Positions 9,543-18,660 of a stretch of 64,000 nucleotides of DNA are shown piece by piece. The stretch spans positions 62,001-126,000 of the forward strand of contig CAYQNU010000002.1 in the NCBI GenBank assembly GCA_964419055.1. Direction: 5' to 3'. Made by a program: the position numbers and the translations under genes. How positions within the stretch are numbered: position 1 is the stretch's first letter; every line of letters begins with the position of its first letter. The notes below the pieces were generated by a model. That model ran no database searches. It was not told the origin of the DNA and was given only the letters and a program-made list of their open reading frames with translations. Source of the DNA: CAYQNU01 sp964419055. GTDB lineage: Bacteria > Bacteroidota > Bacteroidia > Flavobacteriales_D > Parvicellaceae.

Positions 9543-9634
9543 TGGCGGAGGGAGGGGGATTCGAACCCCCGGTACCAATTTCTCAGTACGACAGTTTAGC
9601 AAACTGTTGGTTTCAGCCACTCACCCATCTCTCC
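9543..9634 (-). tRNA. tRNA-Ser (GCT anticodon) with encoded CCA
   Basis: The minus strand folds into a class II tRNA with a long variable arm. The anticodon loop is CAGTTTGCTAAACTG (GCT, reading AGC/AGT codons). The T arm is GGGGG-TTCGAAT-CCCCC. The 5' acceptor GGAGAGA faces TCCCTCC, leaving an A-C mismatch at the fifth pair. Discriminator G at 9546 is followed by CCA in the DNA (9543-9545), unlike the adjacent tRNA-Pro. Confidence 0.95.
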
Positions 9635-9811
9635 TAAATTTTTTCCGGTTCAGTAATTAAAGATCTTTTTCTTTAATGGGAGTGCAAAAATAATATTGTT
9701 TTTTGAATTACAAAGACCTTTTTTGAATTTTATTATAAAAAAACAAGGCGTTTTTGTAATATCCTGATTAGTAGGTAATTATTTAATCCGAAAATCGACT
9801 CCAATTGTAAA

Positions 9812-11899
9812 CTAATATCCACCGTTTCTTTTTCGTAAAAACCATTCAATTGACAATAGACCTACAATTAAGAAAAATATCCATTTCCATTTTAATACAT
9901 CCGTCACGGTTGTATGATTATACGAAACACTGGCTACGTTATTATCTTTAGAGAGTTGATTTAGTAAATCTTTTAAATCGGTTGGATAAACCATTTTACC
10001 TCCAGAATTTTGAGACAAACTGTATAGCAGACTGTGATTTGCAACAACATCGGTAAATTCTGCATCTAATGATTTTATCATAAACTCACCACTTTGTTGG
10101 TAATTTACTTTATTTAGAGTGGTAGTAGCTTTATAGGAATATAACCCTGGACTAAATTGTCCGGCATCCAATACATATGATTTATTGTTCCGGGTGAAAG
10201 TTTTAACAGGATATTCTTCACCATTTTCATTTTGGATAATCAATTGTACCTCTGGCTCATTTACTAATTCAAAAATATCATTGTACAATTCCGCTTGAAA
10301 AATTACTTTTTCATTTTCAAAAAAACTAGTGAAACAATTGACCCTAAATTTACTTTTATCTTCCTTCTGAGCTAAGAATTGAATGATTTTTGAGATCAAA
10401 TTATCAAAATCGGTAGAACGGTTGTTTTTAATAAAATTTTGGATTCTCCAACGCCAAATACCTTCGCCAAGAATAACTCCATTTTTTACAGAATTTCGAT
10501 CATTAAATACCATTAATGGATAATTAGTGTTTGTGGAACCTACCTTTTGATTAAACAATACATCGGCACTTCCTGCTAATTTATAGTCAGATGCAAAAGG
10601 GATTTGCAAAGGAGGCATTTCATTTAATACATTAGTAAATGAGGTTTCAACCGTAAAGTTGACAAAAGATTGATTTAAATAAGCCTTTACATCTGTAGTC
10701 CCTTTTGGGCCAACTAGGTTCAGCCCTGTTTTTAAACCATTAAATGCCGCAATATTCGATTGTTCACCCAAAACAAATAAAACCGGTATTTCACTTTCAA
10801 ATGCACTATTTATCCATTTCAAATCATCGGATACATTAGAAGGAACTTGATGAGCAATTACCAAACTATATCCTTTCAAATCTCCTTTATATTCAGATGA
10901 TTTTTCAACTACTACCTCATAATTAATATTATTTTCGATAGCTGTTTTGATAGCCGCCACATCGGGGTGGGGTGCGGCACAAAGTACTAAAACTTTTTGT
11001 TTATTATCCATTACTTGAATGAACACATCTTTTACATTATTGACATAGGTCAATTCTCCGTCTTTTTTAACAACCTCAACTCTATATTTTTGGTTGCCAG
11101 CGTTTTTTGCTTCAACTACAAACTGTACCTCCTTTACATCTGCATCATTTTCAAAAGTGATGTTTTGTGTAGCAATAACCTTATTTTCTTTAGAAAGGGT
11201 AATCGTTGCTGTTTGTCCTTTAAAGTAATTGCCCTTTACAACGGCCGCTATAGGGAAATCATTACCTAAAAAAGCAATTTTATTGTGTAACACTTTTTCT
11301 AGAATTTGATCTTTTCTAACATTGGTATCCCCTAAGGCAATGGTATAAATAGAAGATCCCTCCATTATTTTCTTACCGTATAGTGGGTTAGAACCTTTAT
11401 TAAAAATACCATCACTGGCAACAATTACAGCTCCTACATTTCTTCCATAAAATCGAGCATTTAACTCATCAAAAAGTAGTGAAAGATCGGTTTGTTTATC
11501 CTGGAAATTGATGTTTAACGTATCCGAAAGATCACTCCCAAAAGTAAACGTCTTGAGTTCATATTGCTGCTCCAAATCTTTCAATAAAGCTTCAACAGAA
11601 CTTATGTATTCATTTTTATAAAAAGTAGAATCTGTATTGGCAAGAATACTTTGAGAATTATCTTGAGCGAAAATAATTATGGGTTTTTCTACCTCCTGAT
11701 TTTCTGCTAGAATTAATGGTTCTAACAAGAGTAAACTTACCAAAAACACAACCCCAAAGCGAAGAAAAGACATAAGGTATAGGAGAGCCTTATGAATACC
11801 TTCAAAACTTTTTTCATTTCTGTAGAATAAATAGCTATAACCTATGCCGAGTAGTGCACAAATAAAAACATACCAGATAGGGTAACTAAATTCAATCAT
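9812..11899 (-). CDS. Membrane-anchored vWA-like domain protein
   Basis: This 695-residue protein has two N-terminal membrane helices (up to about residue 60), a large presumably periplasmic part, and a C-terminal helix (WIFFLIVGLLSIEWFL). After the second helix, PIIIFAQDNSQSI provides a DxSxS metal-site motif as in von Willebrand factor A domains. A segment near residues 300-390 (VLVLCAAPHPDVAAIKTAI, then VIAHQVPS) resembles the GATase-like fold that accompanies such domains. It looks like the Bacteroidota vWA/BatA-like membrane proteins. Role unknown. Confidence 0.75.
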   Translation of the reverse strand: MIEFSYPIWYVFICALLGIGYSYLFYRNEKSFEGIHKALLYLMSFLRFGVVFLVSLLLLEPLILAENQEVEKPIIIFAQDNSQSILANTDSTFYKNEYISSVEALLKDLEQQYELKTFTFGSDLSDTLNINFQDKQTDLSLLFDELNARFYGRNVGAVIVASDGIFNKGSNPLYGKKIMEGSSIYTIALGDTNVRKDQILEKVLHNKIAFLGNDFPIAAVVKGNYFKGQTATITLSKENKVIATQNITFENDADVKEVQFVVEAKNAGNQKYRVEVVKKDGELTYVNNVKDVFIQVMDNKQKVLVLCAAPHPDVAAIKTAIENNINYEVVVEKSSEYKGDLKGYSLVIAHQVPSNVSDDLKWINSAFESEIPVLFVLGEQSNIAAFNGLKTGLNLVGPKGTTDVKAYLNQSFVNFTVETSFTNVLNEMPPLQIPFASDYKLAGSADVLFNQKVGSTNTNYPLMVFNDRNSVKNGVILGEGIWRWRIQNFIKNNRSTDFDNLISKIIQFLAQKEDKSKFRVNCFTSFFENEKVIFQAELYNDIFELVNEPEVQLIIQNENGEEYPVKTFTRNNKSYVLDAGQFSPGLYSYKATTTLNKVNYQQSGEFMIKSLDAEFTDVVANHSLLYSLSQNSGGKMVYPTDLKDLLNQLSKDNNVASVSYNHTTVTDVLKWKWIFFLIVGLLSIEWFLRKRNGGY

Positions 11900-11921
11900 A
11901 TAAAGCAGATTTCAAAAAAAA

Positions 11922-12668
11922 TTAGGTCATCATCCCACCACAAACACTTATTACTTGTCCGTTTACATAACTTCCTAAATCAGAAGCTAAAAAAAGCGCA
12001 ACATTGGCAACGTCTTCGGGAGTACCTGCTCTTTTAAGTGGAATATTTTCTAACCAGCCTTCTACTACTTTTTGATCTAAAGCTCCGGTCATTTCTGTTG
12101 CAATAAAACCTGGTGCAATTGCATTAGAACGAATATTTCGTGAGCCCAACTCTTGAGCAACGGATTTTGTAAATCCAATAATACCTGCTTTTGAGGCAGC
12201 ATAATTGGCCTGTCCAGCATTTCCTTGAACCCCAACTACAGAAGACATATTTATAAATGAACCGTTTCTATTTTTTAAGAATACCTTCATCACGGCTTTG
12301 GTCATATTAAAAACCGACTTTAGGTTTATGTCCATTACATCGTCCCAATTTTCTTCACTCATACGCATTAATAAACCATCTTTGGTTATACCTGCATTAT
12401 TAACCACAATATCCACTGTACCAAAATCGGTAACTACTTGATTTACCATTTCTTCTGTGTCGGCTAAACTTCCTGCATTGGATTTATATGCTTTAGCTTT
12501 TACACCAAAAGCTTCCAATTCTTTAGTCACCTCAATGGCTTGAGCTTCACTTGATACATATGTGAATGCTATGTTGGCACCTTCTTGTACAAACTTCAAA
12601 GCAATCCCCTTTCCAATTCCACGAGTTGCACCCGTAATAATAGCCACTTTACCCTTTAATAAGTCCAT
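11922..12668 (-). CDS. fabG: 3-oxoacyl-[acyl-carrier-protein] reductase
   Basis: This 248-residue short-chain dehydrogenase carries out the NADPH-dependent reduction step of fatty acid elongation. The TGATRGIG cofactor loop (12-19), NNAG (90-93), Ser142/143, Tyr156 and Lys160 (YAASK) and the C-terminal VNGQVISVCGGMMT match FabG closely. It lies divergent from a barrel gene and 22 bp upstream of the vWA protein on the same strand. Confidence 0.93.
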   Translation of the reverse strand: MDLLKGKVAIITGATRGIGKGIALKFVQEGANIAFTYVSSEAQAIEVTKELEAFGVKAKAYKSNAGSLADTEEMVNQVVTDFGTVDIVVNNAGITKDGLLMRMSEENWDDVMDINLKSVFNMTKAVMKVFLKNRNGSFINMSSVVGVQGNAGQANYAASKAGIIGFTKSVAQELGSRNIRSNAIAPGFIATEMTGALDQKVVEGWLENIPLKRAGTPEDVANVALFLASDLGSYVNGQVISVCGGMMT

Positions 12669-12704
12669 TTTACAATAATTTTTATTTACTTACTATTTAA
12701 TACC

Positions 12705-12712
12705 TATATTTG
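12705..12712 (+). promoter_or_regulatory. -7 promoter element TATATTTG
   Basis: A full TAnnTTTG match lies 22 bp before the ATG at 12735, in the 66-bp divergent gap shared with fabG. Confidence 0.5.
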
Positions 12713-12734
12713 CTCCAAAGATAATAACATAATC

Positions 12735-13469
12735 ATGAAAATAGTTTTTACAGCCCTAGTATTTTTTAATTTTTTAGGAATTTACAGTCAAGGTTGGCTT
12801 GATGTCGGACTTAAAGGTGGTGTTGGACCAACGTTATTATTAAATCAAAACATTTTTGGGGACGGTGCATATAATCATCAATTAGGGGTGAGCGGATGTT
12901 TTGGTGGTAAAATTGGATTAAATTTCAATTCCAATCATCAGATTACGGTTGATGTTATGGTAAATAACTTTAACCAAAAATTCAACTACAATGAATTGAT
13001 TGATAGTACTTCAGCCGAAGAAACAACATATACCTCAAATATTAAATATACCAGTTTAGATTTTATGTTGATGTACCGACATAATGAAGACGGAAGATAT
13101 TTTGAAGTAGGTCCGTTGGTTTCAAATATGATGCGTGTTGAAAGAGGTGATAGTAAAATTACTGGCGGTAAGGATTTAAATTTCACTACTGACATGGTAA
13201 ATAAAATACAAGCCGGATTTGTTTTCGGTTTTGGGGCATACTTTGTGGGAACTGAAAATTTTGGTATTACAAGTGGGTTGAGAATTTCATATATTGCCAC
13301 CGACTTAATTAGTACTAATGGGATAAACGAAAATTATCCTACTTTAAAGAAATACGAAACCTATAAGCCTTCACACCCTTTGTTCATCCAAGTGGTTTTT
13401 GAAGCTAATCTTGATTTTGCTTATTTATCAAAAGCTAAATGCGGTAAACGAAAACTACTTATGTTTTAA
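12735..13469 (+). CDS. Outer membrane beta-barrel protein, hypothetical
   Basis: This 244-residue protein has a signal peptide (MKIVFTALVFFNFLGIYSQG) and repeated short strands with glycine turns (VGLKGGVGPTLL, IGLNFNSNHQITVDVMV, GFVFGFGAYFVG). It resembles PorT-like or OmpA-like eight-strand barrels, but no single family is certain. It is monocistronic and ends 7 bp from the converging recR. Confidence 0.7.
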   Translation: MKIVFTALVFFNFLGIYSQGWLDVGLKGGVGPTLLLNQNIFGDGAYNHQLGVSGCFGGKIGLNFNSNHQITVDVMVNNFNQKFNYNELIDSTSAEETTYTSNIKYTSLDFMLMYRHNEDGRYFEVGPLVSNMMRVERGDSKITGGKDLNFTTDMVNKIQAGFVFGFGAYFVGTENFGITSGLRISYIATDLISTNGINENYPTLKKYETYKPSHPLFIQVVFEANLDFAYLSKAKCGKRKLLMF

Positions 13470-13476
13470 AGGGAAA

Positions 13477-14094
13477 TTATTTAGTTAGCGCCATCTCGAA
13501 TGGAGAGCGATTCATAATTGACCTCCCGAGTGTGACCTCATCTGTATATTCAATTTCACTTCCTATGCCTATTCCTCTGGAAATAACACTTACAGAAACG
13601 TCAGCATCTTTTAATTTTTTGAATAAATAAAAATTGGTAGTATCACCTTCCATGGTAGCGCTCAATGCTAATATAATTTCCTTTGAACTATCTTGATTAG
13701 CCCTTTTAACTAATTCATCGATTGACAAATCACTTGGACCAATGCCTTCCATAGGTGAAATAAGTCCGCCTAATACGTGATATAAACCTCTGTATTGCAT
13801 CGTGTTTTCTATAGCCAATATATCTCTGATATCTTGCACCACGCATATCAAAGATTGATCTCTCTTTGAATCTAAACAAATACCGCAAATTTCTAAATCA
13901 CTTAAATTGCCACAATGTTTACATTGTTTCACTTTAGATTTTAACTCATTGAAACTTGCAGCAAAACCTTTTACATCTTCTTCAGTCTGAGCTACCAAAT
14001 GAAGTACTAACCGTAGAGCTGTTCTTTTACCTATACCCGGTAAAGAAGCCATTTGGTCAACAGCATTTTGAAGATATTTAGACGGGAGATTCAT
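13477..14094 (-). CDS. recR: Recombination mediator protein RecR
   Basis: This 205-residue protein loads RecA at gapped DNA with RecF/RecO. An N-terminal helix-hairpin-helix (VDQMASLPGIGKRTALRL) is followed by a four-cysteine zinc finger (CKHCGNLSDLEICGIC). A Toprim domain follows (ICVVQDIRDILAIE, LGGLISPMEGIGP). Length and order are standard. Confidence 0.96.
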   Translation of the reverse strand: MNLPSKYLQNAVDQMASLPGIGKRTALRLVLHLVAQTEEDVKGFAASFNELKSKVKQCKHCGNLSDLEICGICLDSKRDQSLICVVQDIRDILAIENTMQYRGLYHVLGGLISPMEGIGPSDLSIDELVKRANQDSSKEIILALSATMEGDTTNFYLFKKLKDADVSVSVISRGIGIGSEIEYTDEVTLGRSIMNRSPFEMALTK

Positions 14095-14207
14095 ATTTGA
14101 AACGAAGTTACACTAAAATACAAAAAACATATATCAATATAAAAATGACTTATCCACATTTTTTTTAACTTAAAAAGTATAGTTCAGAAACAACCAATGT
14201 AATAAAA

Positions 14208-14235
14208 CTAAAAAGCCCCGATAAATCGAGGCTTT
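14208..14235 (-). terminator. Intrinsic terminator of rpmE2
   Basis: The minus strand forms a stem AAAGCCTCGA/TCGGGGCTTT with a TTTA loop and then a TTTTAG tail, 23 bp past the rpmE2 stop codon. Confidence 0.8.
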
Positions 14236-14257
14236 CAATAGTATAAAATCGTTGTAA

Positions 14258-14509
14258 TTATTTACTTCTGTTGTAACGTGTGTTGAATTTATCAATACGA
14301 CCAGCAGTATCTACTAATTTCACTTTTCCTGTGAAGAAAGGGTGTGAAGCTGCAGAAATCTCCAATTTTACTACTGGATATTCATTACCATCTTCCCATA
14401 CAATAGTTTCTTTTGTATTGGCACAACTTTTAGTGATGAACGAGTAATCATTTGACATATCTTTGAATACCACTAAACGGTAATTTTCTGGATGTATTTC
14501 GCTTTTCAT
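14258..14509 (-). CDS. rpmE2: Type B 50S ribosomal protein L31
   Basis: This 83-residue ribosomal protein (MKSEIHPENYRLVVFKDMS..., SHPFFTGKVKLVDTAGRIDK) is the zinc-free type B form, lacking the paired CxxC of type A L31. A TTG at 14539 would add ten residues, but that codon is part of the -7 promoter box (14537-14544), so the ATG at 14509 is the start. It has its own promoter and terminator and so is monocistronic. Confidence 0.97.
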   Translation of the reverse strand: MKSEIHPENYRLVVFKDMSNDYSFITKSCANTKETIVWEDGNEYPVVKLEISAASHPFFTGKVKLVDTAGRIDKFNTRYNRSK

Positions 14510-14536
14510 TTTTCTTTTCTTTAGTAATTCGGGCTG

Positions 14537-14568
14537 CAAAAATATACTTTAGTTTTTAATTCTACAAA
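14537..14568 (-). promoter_or_regulatory. Promoter of rpmE2 (TTTG-N20-TATTTTTG)
   Basis: The minus strand has TTTG (14565-14568), 20 bases, then TATTTTTG (14537-14544). This is the best match in the window to the two-part Bacteroidota promoter (TTTG, about 19 bases, TAnnTTTG). The rpmE2 ATG lies 27 bp further on. Confidence 0.7.
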
Positions 14569-14585
14569 GAATTAGACCTTTTTTT

Positions 14586-15581
14586 TTACTTTCTTTGCAT
14601 TTGGCTTTCAATCAATGGTTTTTCATCAATAAGTCTTTTTAAAATGCCAGCATATCTGGGAGCGTTTTTATTCCCCGCTTGGATGGATTGATTGGCCAAT
14701 TTATAAGCTTCAGGTAAATTGCCTTCCACCTCAAATATCAATGCCAAATTATAGGTTGCCTTTCCTAAAATTTTCTGATCGGTTTCGGTATCAATCATTA
14801 ATAAATAATAATTCTTAGCTTGTTCCCAAAGTTCATTTTGCATGGCTTTTGCTGCCATTTTTAATTCTTTTGAACCTGAAGTATAGTACATTCTCGATTC
14901 GCGGTAATTGGATGGTACAATTTTTTTCACATACAAATCAGCTGCTTCCATTCCTGCATTTGCAATAGCTCTGTATTGACCAGCTCCAACTCCTGAAATA
15001 GACTGATAATGAGTTCCTCTAGTGGTTAATTCTTGAAAATCAACAATGGTTTCGGTCTCTTTATAATACAACCTCCATTGAGTGTATACTTGAGCTACTT
15101 TTGGTTGATTTGCTGTATTGGTTACAACATTAGGATTGGTGTACACTCTATCACTATCAAAAAATTCTAATGAAAGTATCCCTTCGGCACCATATTGTTT
15201 GCAAATTGAATCAACTTCATTTTTTGTAAGAGGCTTTTGTATTTCCTGCAAACTTCCAAATGATAATTCAGGAATGTTAAAAGATACCAAGGTTAATCGT
15301 TCATTATTTGAAACTATTTTTATGAGTTCCTTTTTGCAGGCATCAATTCCATATTTATCTCCACCAATGGGTTCACCTGTCAAAACAGATTCTAAACCGG
15401 TGGCAAATTGCCTTCCATTACCTTTGTTTACATTGGTCCTATCAACAATAATAATGCTATCTAAATCAGCAGGCATGTCAATTCTGGCAGGATGTTTTAC
15501 ATTCAAAATCATAGAAGATGTACAACTTTGAGCTATCGCAAATAGTGTACAAATCAGGGTTATCGCAACTGTTTTTTTCAT
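14586..15581 (-). CDS. DUF6340 family lipoprotein with TPR-like C-terminus
   Basis: From the ATG at 15581 the product is 331 residues. It has a lipoprotein signal (MKKTVAITLICTLFAIAQSC, acylated Cys20) and a body with DSIIIVDRTNVNKGNG, the hallmark of DUF6340 in Bacteroidota. Its C-terminal third (from about residue 245) reads as TPR-like helices (AKNYYLLMIDTET, YNLALIFEVEGNLPEAYKLA). A TTG start at 15611 would put ten residues before the signal peptide and is rejected. Its role is not known; it is probably anchored in the outer membrane. Confidence 0.8.
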   Translation of the reverse strand: MKKTVAITLICTLFAIAQSCTSSMILNVKHPARIDMPADLDSIIIVDRTNVNKGNGRQFATGLESVLTGEPIGGDKYGIDACKKELIKIVSNNERLTLVSFNIPELSFGSLQEIQKPLTKNEVDSICKQYGAEGILSLEFFDSDRVYTNPNVVTNTANQPKVAQVYTQWRLYYKETETIVDFQELTTRGTHYQSISGVGAGQYRAIANAGMEAADLYVKKIVPSNYRESRMYYTSGSKELKMAAKAMQNELWEQAKNYYLLMIDTETDQKILGKATYNLALIFEVEGNLPEAYKLANQSIQAGNKNAPRYAGILKRLIDEKPLIESQMQRK

Positions 15582-15628
15582 AGTAAAATAGGCCAACAAA
15601 AACTGAACCAATGCGCGAAATCAATGCA

Positions 15629-16279
15629 TTACAAATTCTTTAATTTTGATATGGTTTCAATCGGATTTTGAGCATTAAAGACAAAACTTCCTGCAACTAA
15701 CACATCTGCTCCAGCATCCAACAGTTTTTGAGCATTTTCTAACGTAACACCTCCATCTATTTCTATTAATGTTGAAGCATTATTATCGGTAATTATCTTT
15801 TTTAGATCAGCAATTTTTTTATAGGTACTTTCAATGAATTTTTGACCCCCAAACCCAGGATTTACAGACATTAAACAAACGACATCTATACTATTAATAA
15901 TAGGTTCCAACTGTAATACAGGTGTATGTGGATTTAAAGCAACACCTGTTTTCATGCCCTCAGCAGCAATCGCCTGAAGAGTTCTGTGCAAATGCACACA
16001 AGCTTCATAATGCACCGTTAAAATATGTGCTCCTGACTTTTTGAATTGGCTAATAAAACGATCTGGGTTTTCAATCATTAAATGAACATCCAATGTTTTT
16101 TTAGCGTGTTTATTGATGGCCTCAATAACTGGCATACCAAAAGAAATATTTGGAACAAACATTCCATCCATTATATCTAAATGAAACCAATCGGCTTGAC
16201 TTTCATTTATCATTTCACATTCACGTTGTAAATTGGCAAAATCAGAAGCCAATAAAGAAGGAGCAATAAGATGTTTCAT
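15629..16279 (-). CDS. rpe: Ribulose-phosphate 3-epimerase
   Basis: This 216-residue TIM-barrel enzyme interconverts ribulose-5-P and xylulose-5-P. Signatures are APSLLASDFANL, WFHLDIMDGMFVPNISFG (metal-binding His and catalytic Asp), LDVHLMIENP, VNPGFGGQKF and IEIDGGVTLENA with the second catalytic Asp. Spacing to the DUF6340 gene is 47 bp. Confidence 0.96.
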   Translation of the reverse strand: MKHLIAPSLLASDFANLQRECEMINESQADWFHLDIMDGMFVPNISFGMPVIEAINKHAKKTLDVHLMIENPDRFISQFKKSGAHILTVHYEACVHLHRTLQAIAAEGMKTGVALNPHTPVLQLEPIINSIDVVCLMSVNPGFGGQKFIESTYKKIADLKKIITDNNASTLIEIDGGVTLENAQKLLDAGADVLVAGSFVFNAQNPIETISKLKNL

Positions 16280-16384
16280 ATGAAGCTTTATTTATGAGGT
16301 GCAAAGTAACAAAAACCTACATTCCTATCCGCTCATAAGATTTAATACTTTTAATTTTTTATTTAACAATGATCTATAAAAACA

Positions 16385-16414
16385 AAAAAACAGCCCTTTT
16401 TTAAGCTGTTTTTT
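16385..16414. terminator. Bidirectional terminator between rpoD and rpe
   Basis: A stem of AAAAAACAGC/GCTGTTTTTT around a TTTTTT-containing loop has A-rich and T-rich flanks, so it can end transcripts in either direction. It sits 24 bp after the rpoD stop. Confidence 0.75.
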
Positions 16415-16437
16415 TTGTTTTATCCTAGTTAATTATA

Positions 16438-17304
16438 TTATCCTAAATACGATTTTAAGATTTTACTTCTTGAAGTATGTTTCAACCTTCTAATCGATTT
16501 TTCCTTAATTTGTCGAACACGTTCTCGAGTTAGATCAAATCGTTCTCCAATTTCCTCAAGCGTATGCTGGTGAACACCATTTAAGCCGAAGTATAACTTT
16601 ATTACATCTGCTTCTCTCATTGTTAACGTACTCAGAGATCGTTCGATTTCCTGACGCAACGAATCTTTCATCAATTCTTTATCAGGTTTATTCGTTTCAT
16701 CAGAAGAAAACACATCATACATTGAGGAGCTGTCTTCATCCTCGTTTAAAGGAGCATCCATCGATAAATGTCTACCACTGTTTTCGAGTGATTGTTTTAC
16801 TTCATTTATACTTAAGTCTAATTCCTCTGCTATTTCTTCAACGGAAGGATATCTTCCAAATTTTTGTTCTAAAACCGAGAAAGTTTTATTAATCCGATTT
16901 ATTGTACCAATTTTATTTAACGGTAAACGTACAATTCGAGCTTGCTCAGCTAAGGCTTGTAAAATAGATTGACGAATCCACCATACAGCATAGGAAATAA
17001 ATTTAAACCCTCTTGTTTCATCAAATCGCTGAGCTGCTTTAATTAAACCCAAATTTCCTTCATTAATTAAATCGGGTAAGGTGAGTCCTTGATTTTGATA
17101 TTGTTTTGAAACCGAAACAACAAATCGAAGGTTTGAACGCACTAATTTATTTAGAGCTTCCAAATCACCGGCTTTAATTTTTTGAGCTAAAACTACTTCA
17201 TCGGCTGCAGTGACCATTTCAACTCGAGCTATTTCGGCAAGATATTTATCCAATGATGCCGTTTCACGATTGGTAACCTGTTTGGCTATTTTTAATTGTC
17301 TCAT
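16438..17304 (-). CDS. rpoD: Primary RNA polymerase sigma factor RpoD (Bacteroidota type)
   Basis: This 288-residue sigma-70 protein lacks the long N-terminal region 1.1 of E. coli RpoD, as is usual for Bacteroidota primary sigma factors. Region 1.2 is at 17-40. Region 2 includes NLRFVVSVSKQYQNQGL, DLINEGNLGLIKAAQRFD and FISYAVWWIRQSI. Region 3 begins at RIVRLPLNK. Region 4.2 is TLEEIGERFDLTRERVRQIK. It should recognise the TTTG/TAnnTTTG promoters seen throughout this window. Confidence 0.96.
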   Translation of the reverse strand: MRQLKIAKQVTNRETASLDKYLAEIARVEMVTAADEVVLAQKIKAGDLEALNKLVRSNLRFVVSVSKQYQNQGLTLPDLINEGNLGLIKAAQRFDETRGFKFISYAVWWIRQSILQALAEQARIVRLPLNKIGTINRINKTFSVLEQKFGRYPSVEEIAEELDLSINEVKQSLENSGRHLSMDAPLNEDEDSSSMYDVFSSDETNKPDKELMKDSLRQEIERSLSTLTMREADVIKLYFGLNGVHQHTLEEIGERFDLTRERVRQIKEKSIRRLKHTSRSKILKSYLG

Positions 17305-17464
17305 TTATTGGGTATTTTTAGGGATATTTTAACAATACCTACAAAACGCTGCTTTTTGAATAAGGTTACGAGGATTCAATATAAGTTATCAAAAAAAATC
17401 TTAATTTTTTGTTAAATCTTACTCAATCAACATTTTGAGTAGGAATGGTTCGGATTATTAATTG

Positions 17465-17472
17465 TAAATTTG
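17465..17472 (+). promoter_or_regulatory. -7 promoter element TAAATTTG
   Basis: A full TAnnTTTG match lies only 8 bp before the ATG at 17481, so the message would have almost no leader. It lies downstream of an alternative ATG at 17445, which favours the later start. Confidence 0.5.
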
Positions 17473-17480
17473 CTACCGTT

Positions 17481-18002
17481 ATGAAAAAAATAATCAGAAA
17501 ATATACCCCTTTTGCGTTCTTAGTTACTTTACTGTTCTCGATTAACAGTACTGTATTGGCTCAAATGTCAAATCATGATTTGGAGATTGAAATTTCCTCA
17601 AAAATGTGTGAAAAAGGCATTGATATCAGTGATTGTTCTCATTTACCTTTATATTTAGGTTTTTATGATTGGTTAGGAACACCTTATAAGTATTCAGGTA
17701 CTTCTAGAAAAGGAATTGACTGTTCTGGTTTTACAAAAATGTTGATGAAAGAAGCATACGGGCACAGCTTGACAGGAGGATCGAGAGATATTTTCCCTTT
17801 GTGTAAGCCGCTTAAAAAAACTGAATTAAATGAAGGTGATTTAGTTTTCTTTAAAATTGCCAAAGGTTCTATTTCACATGTGGGAGTTTATCTTCAAAAC
17901 GGTTATTTTGTTCATGCAACCGTTCATGGTGGCGTAATGATTAGTCATTTAGAGGAAGCCTATTATAAAAAGTACTTTTATTCTGGCGGTAGATTAGATT
18001 AA
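17481..18002 (+). CDS. NlpC/P60 family cell wall peptidase
   Basis: From the ATG at 17481 the product is 173 residues: a signal segment (MKKIIRKYTPFAFLVTLLF) and an NlpC/P60 domain. The nucleophile Cys is in GIDCSGFTKMLM and the catalytic His in ISHVGVYLQNGYFVHA. Such enzymes cut peptidoglycan stem peptides. The longer frame from 17445 would place a promoter box inside the coding region. The next gene follows after 73 bp. Confidence 0.88.
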   Translation: MKKIIRKYTPFAFLVTLLFSINSTVLAQMSNHDLEIEISSKMCEKGIDISDCSHLPLYLGFYDWLGTPYKYSGTSRKGIDCSGFTKMLMKEAYGHSLTGGSRDIFPLCKPLKKTELNEGDLVFFKIAKGSISHVGVYLQNGYFVHATVHGGVMISHLEEAYYKKYFYSGGRLD

Positions 18003-18075
18003 TTCTAATTATTAATAATTATTGTCATTTTATTTTCTAAATTTTTCCAAAATTCTTAACATTGTGCTATAAATT

Positions 18076-18660
18076 ATGGAAGAATTTTTTAATATAGCCA
18101 AACTCAATTTATTTCAACCTGAGAGGGGTAAGGTACTGGTATCTGAACCTTTTTTGGAGGACAATTTTTTTAAACGATCTGTTGTCTACTTATGCAGCCA
18201 CAACAAAGATGGCAGTTTTGGTTTTATACTCAATAATGCTTTAACGGTTTGTTTACATGAATTGGTGGATGGAATTGATTCTTGTGAGTTCAGTATTTGC
18301 TTTGGCGGACCGGTAAACAGTTCTAACCTTTATTTCATCCATAATTTAGGTCACAAAATCCCAAATTCTTTCGAAATATTTGATGGCATCTATACCGGAG
18401 GAGATTTTGAAGTCATTAAAGAAGGTATTAACAATGGAACCATTTGCAATAAAGATATCCGTTTCTTTCTAGGTTATTCCGGTTGGTCTGTTGGACAATT
18501 AGCAAAGGAATTGGAGGAAAACTCTTGGATAGTTGCTGAAATGGACACCAAGGACATTGTGTGTAGCGATAAAAAGTCTTTATGGAAGGAAATTTTGGAC
18601 AAAATGGGTGGTAAATACAAGGTAATTTCCAACTTCCCAGAGGATCCTAATTTGAACTGA
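18076..18660 (+). CDS. YqgE/AlgH family protein
   Basis: This 194-residue DUF179 protein matches the family in GKVLVSEPFLEDNFFKRSVV, HNKDGSFGFILNN, FGGPV and FLGYSGWSVGQLAKEL. The molecular function of YqgE/AlgH is still unsettled. The stop codon overlaps the 3' end of the converging aminotransferase gene by 14 bp. Confidence 0.92.
   Translation: MEEFFNIAKLNLFQPERGKVLVSEPFLEDNFFKRSVVYLCSHNKDGSFGFILNNALTVCLHELVDGIDSCEFSICFGGPVNSSNLYFIHNLGHKIPNSFEIFDGIYTGGDFEVIKEGINNGTICNKDIRFFLGYSGWSVGQLAKELEENSWIVAEMDTKDIVCSDKKSLWKEILDKMGGKYKVISNFPEDPNLN

Noticed and set aside
9411..9599. A 62-codon open frame on the plus strand reading VARFELTTSC and RREGDSNPRYQ
   Set aside because: It is the antisense of the tRNA-Pro and tRNA-Ser genes; this peptide is a well-known false translation of tRNA sequence.
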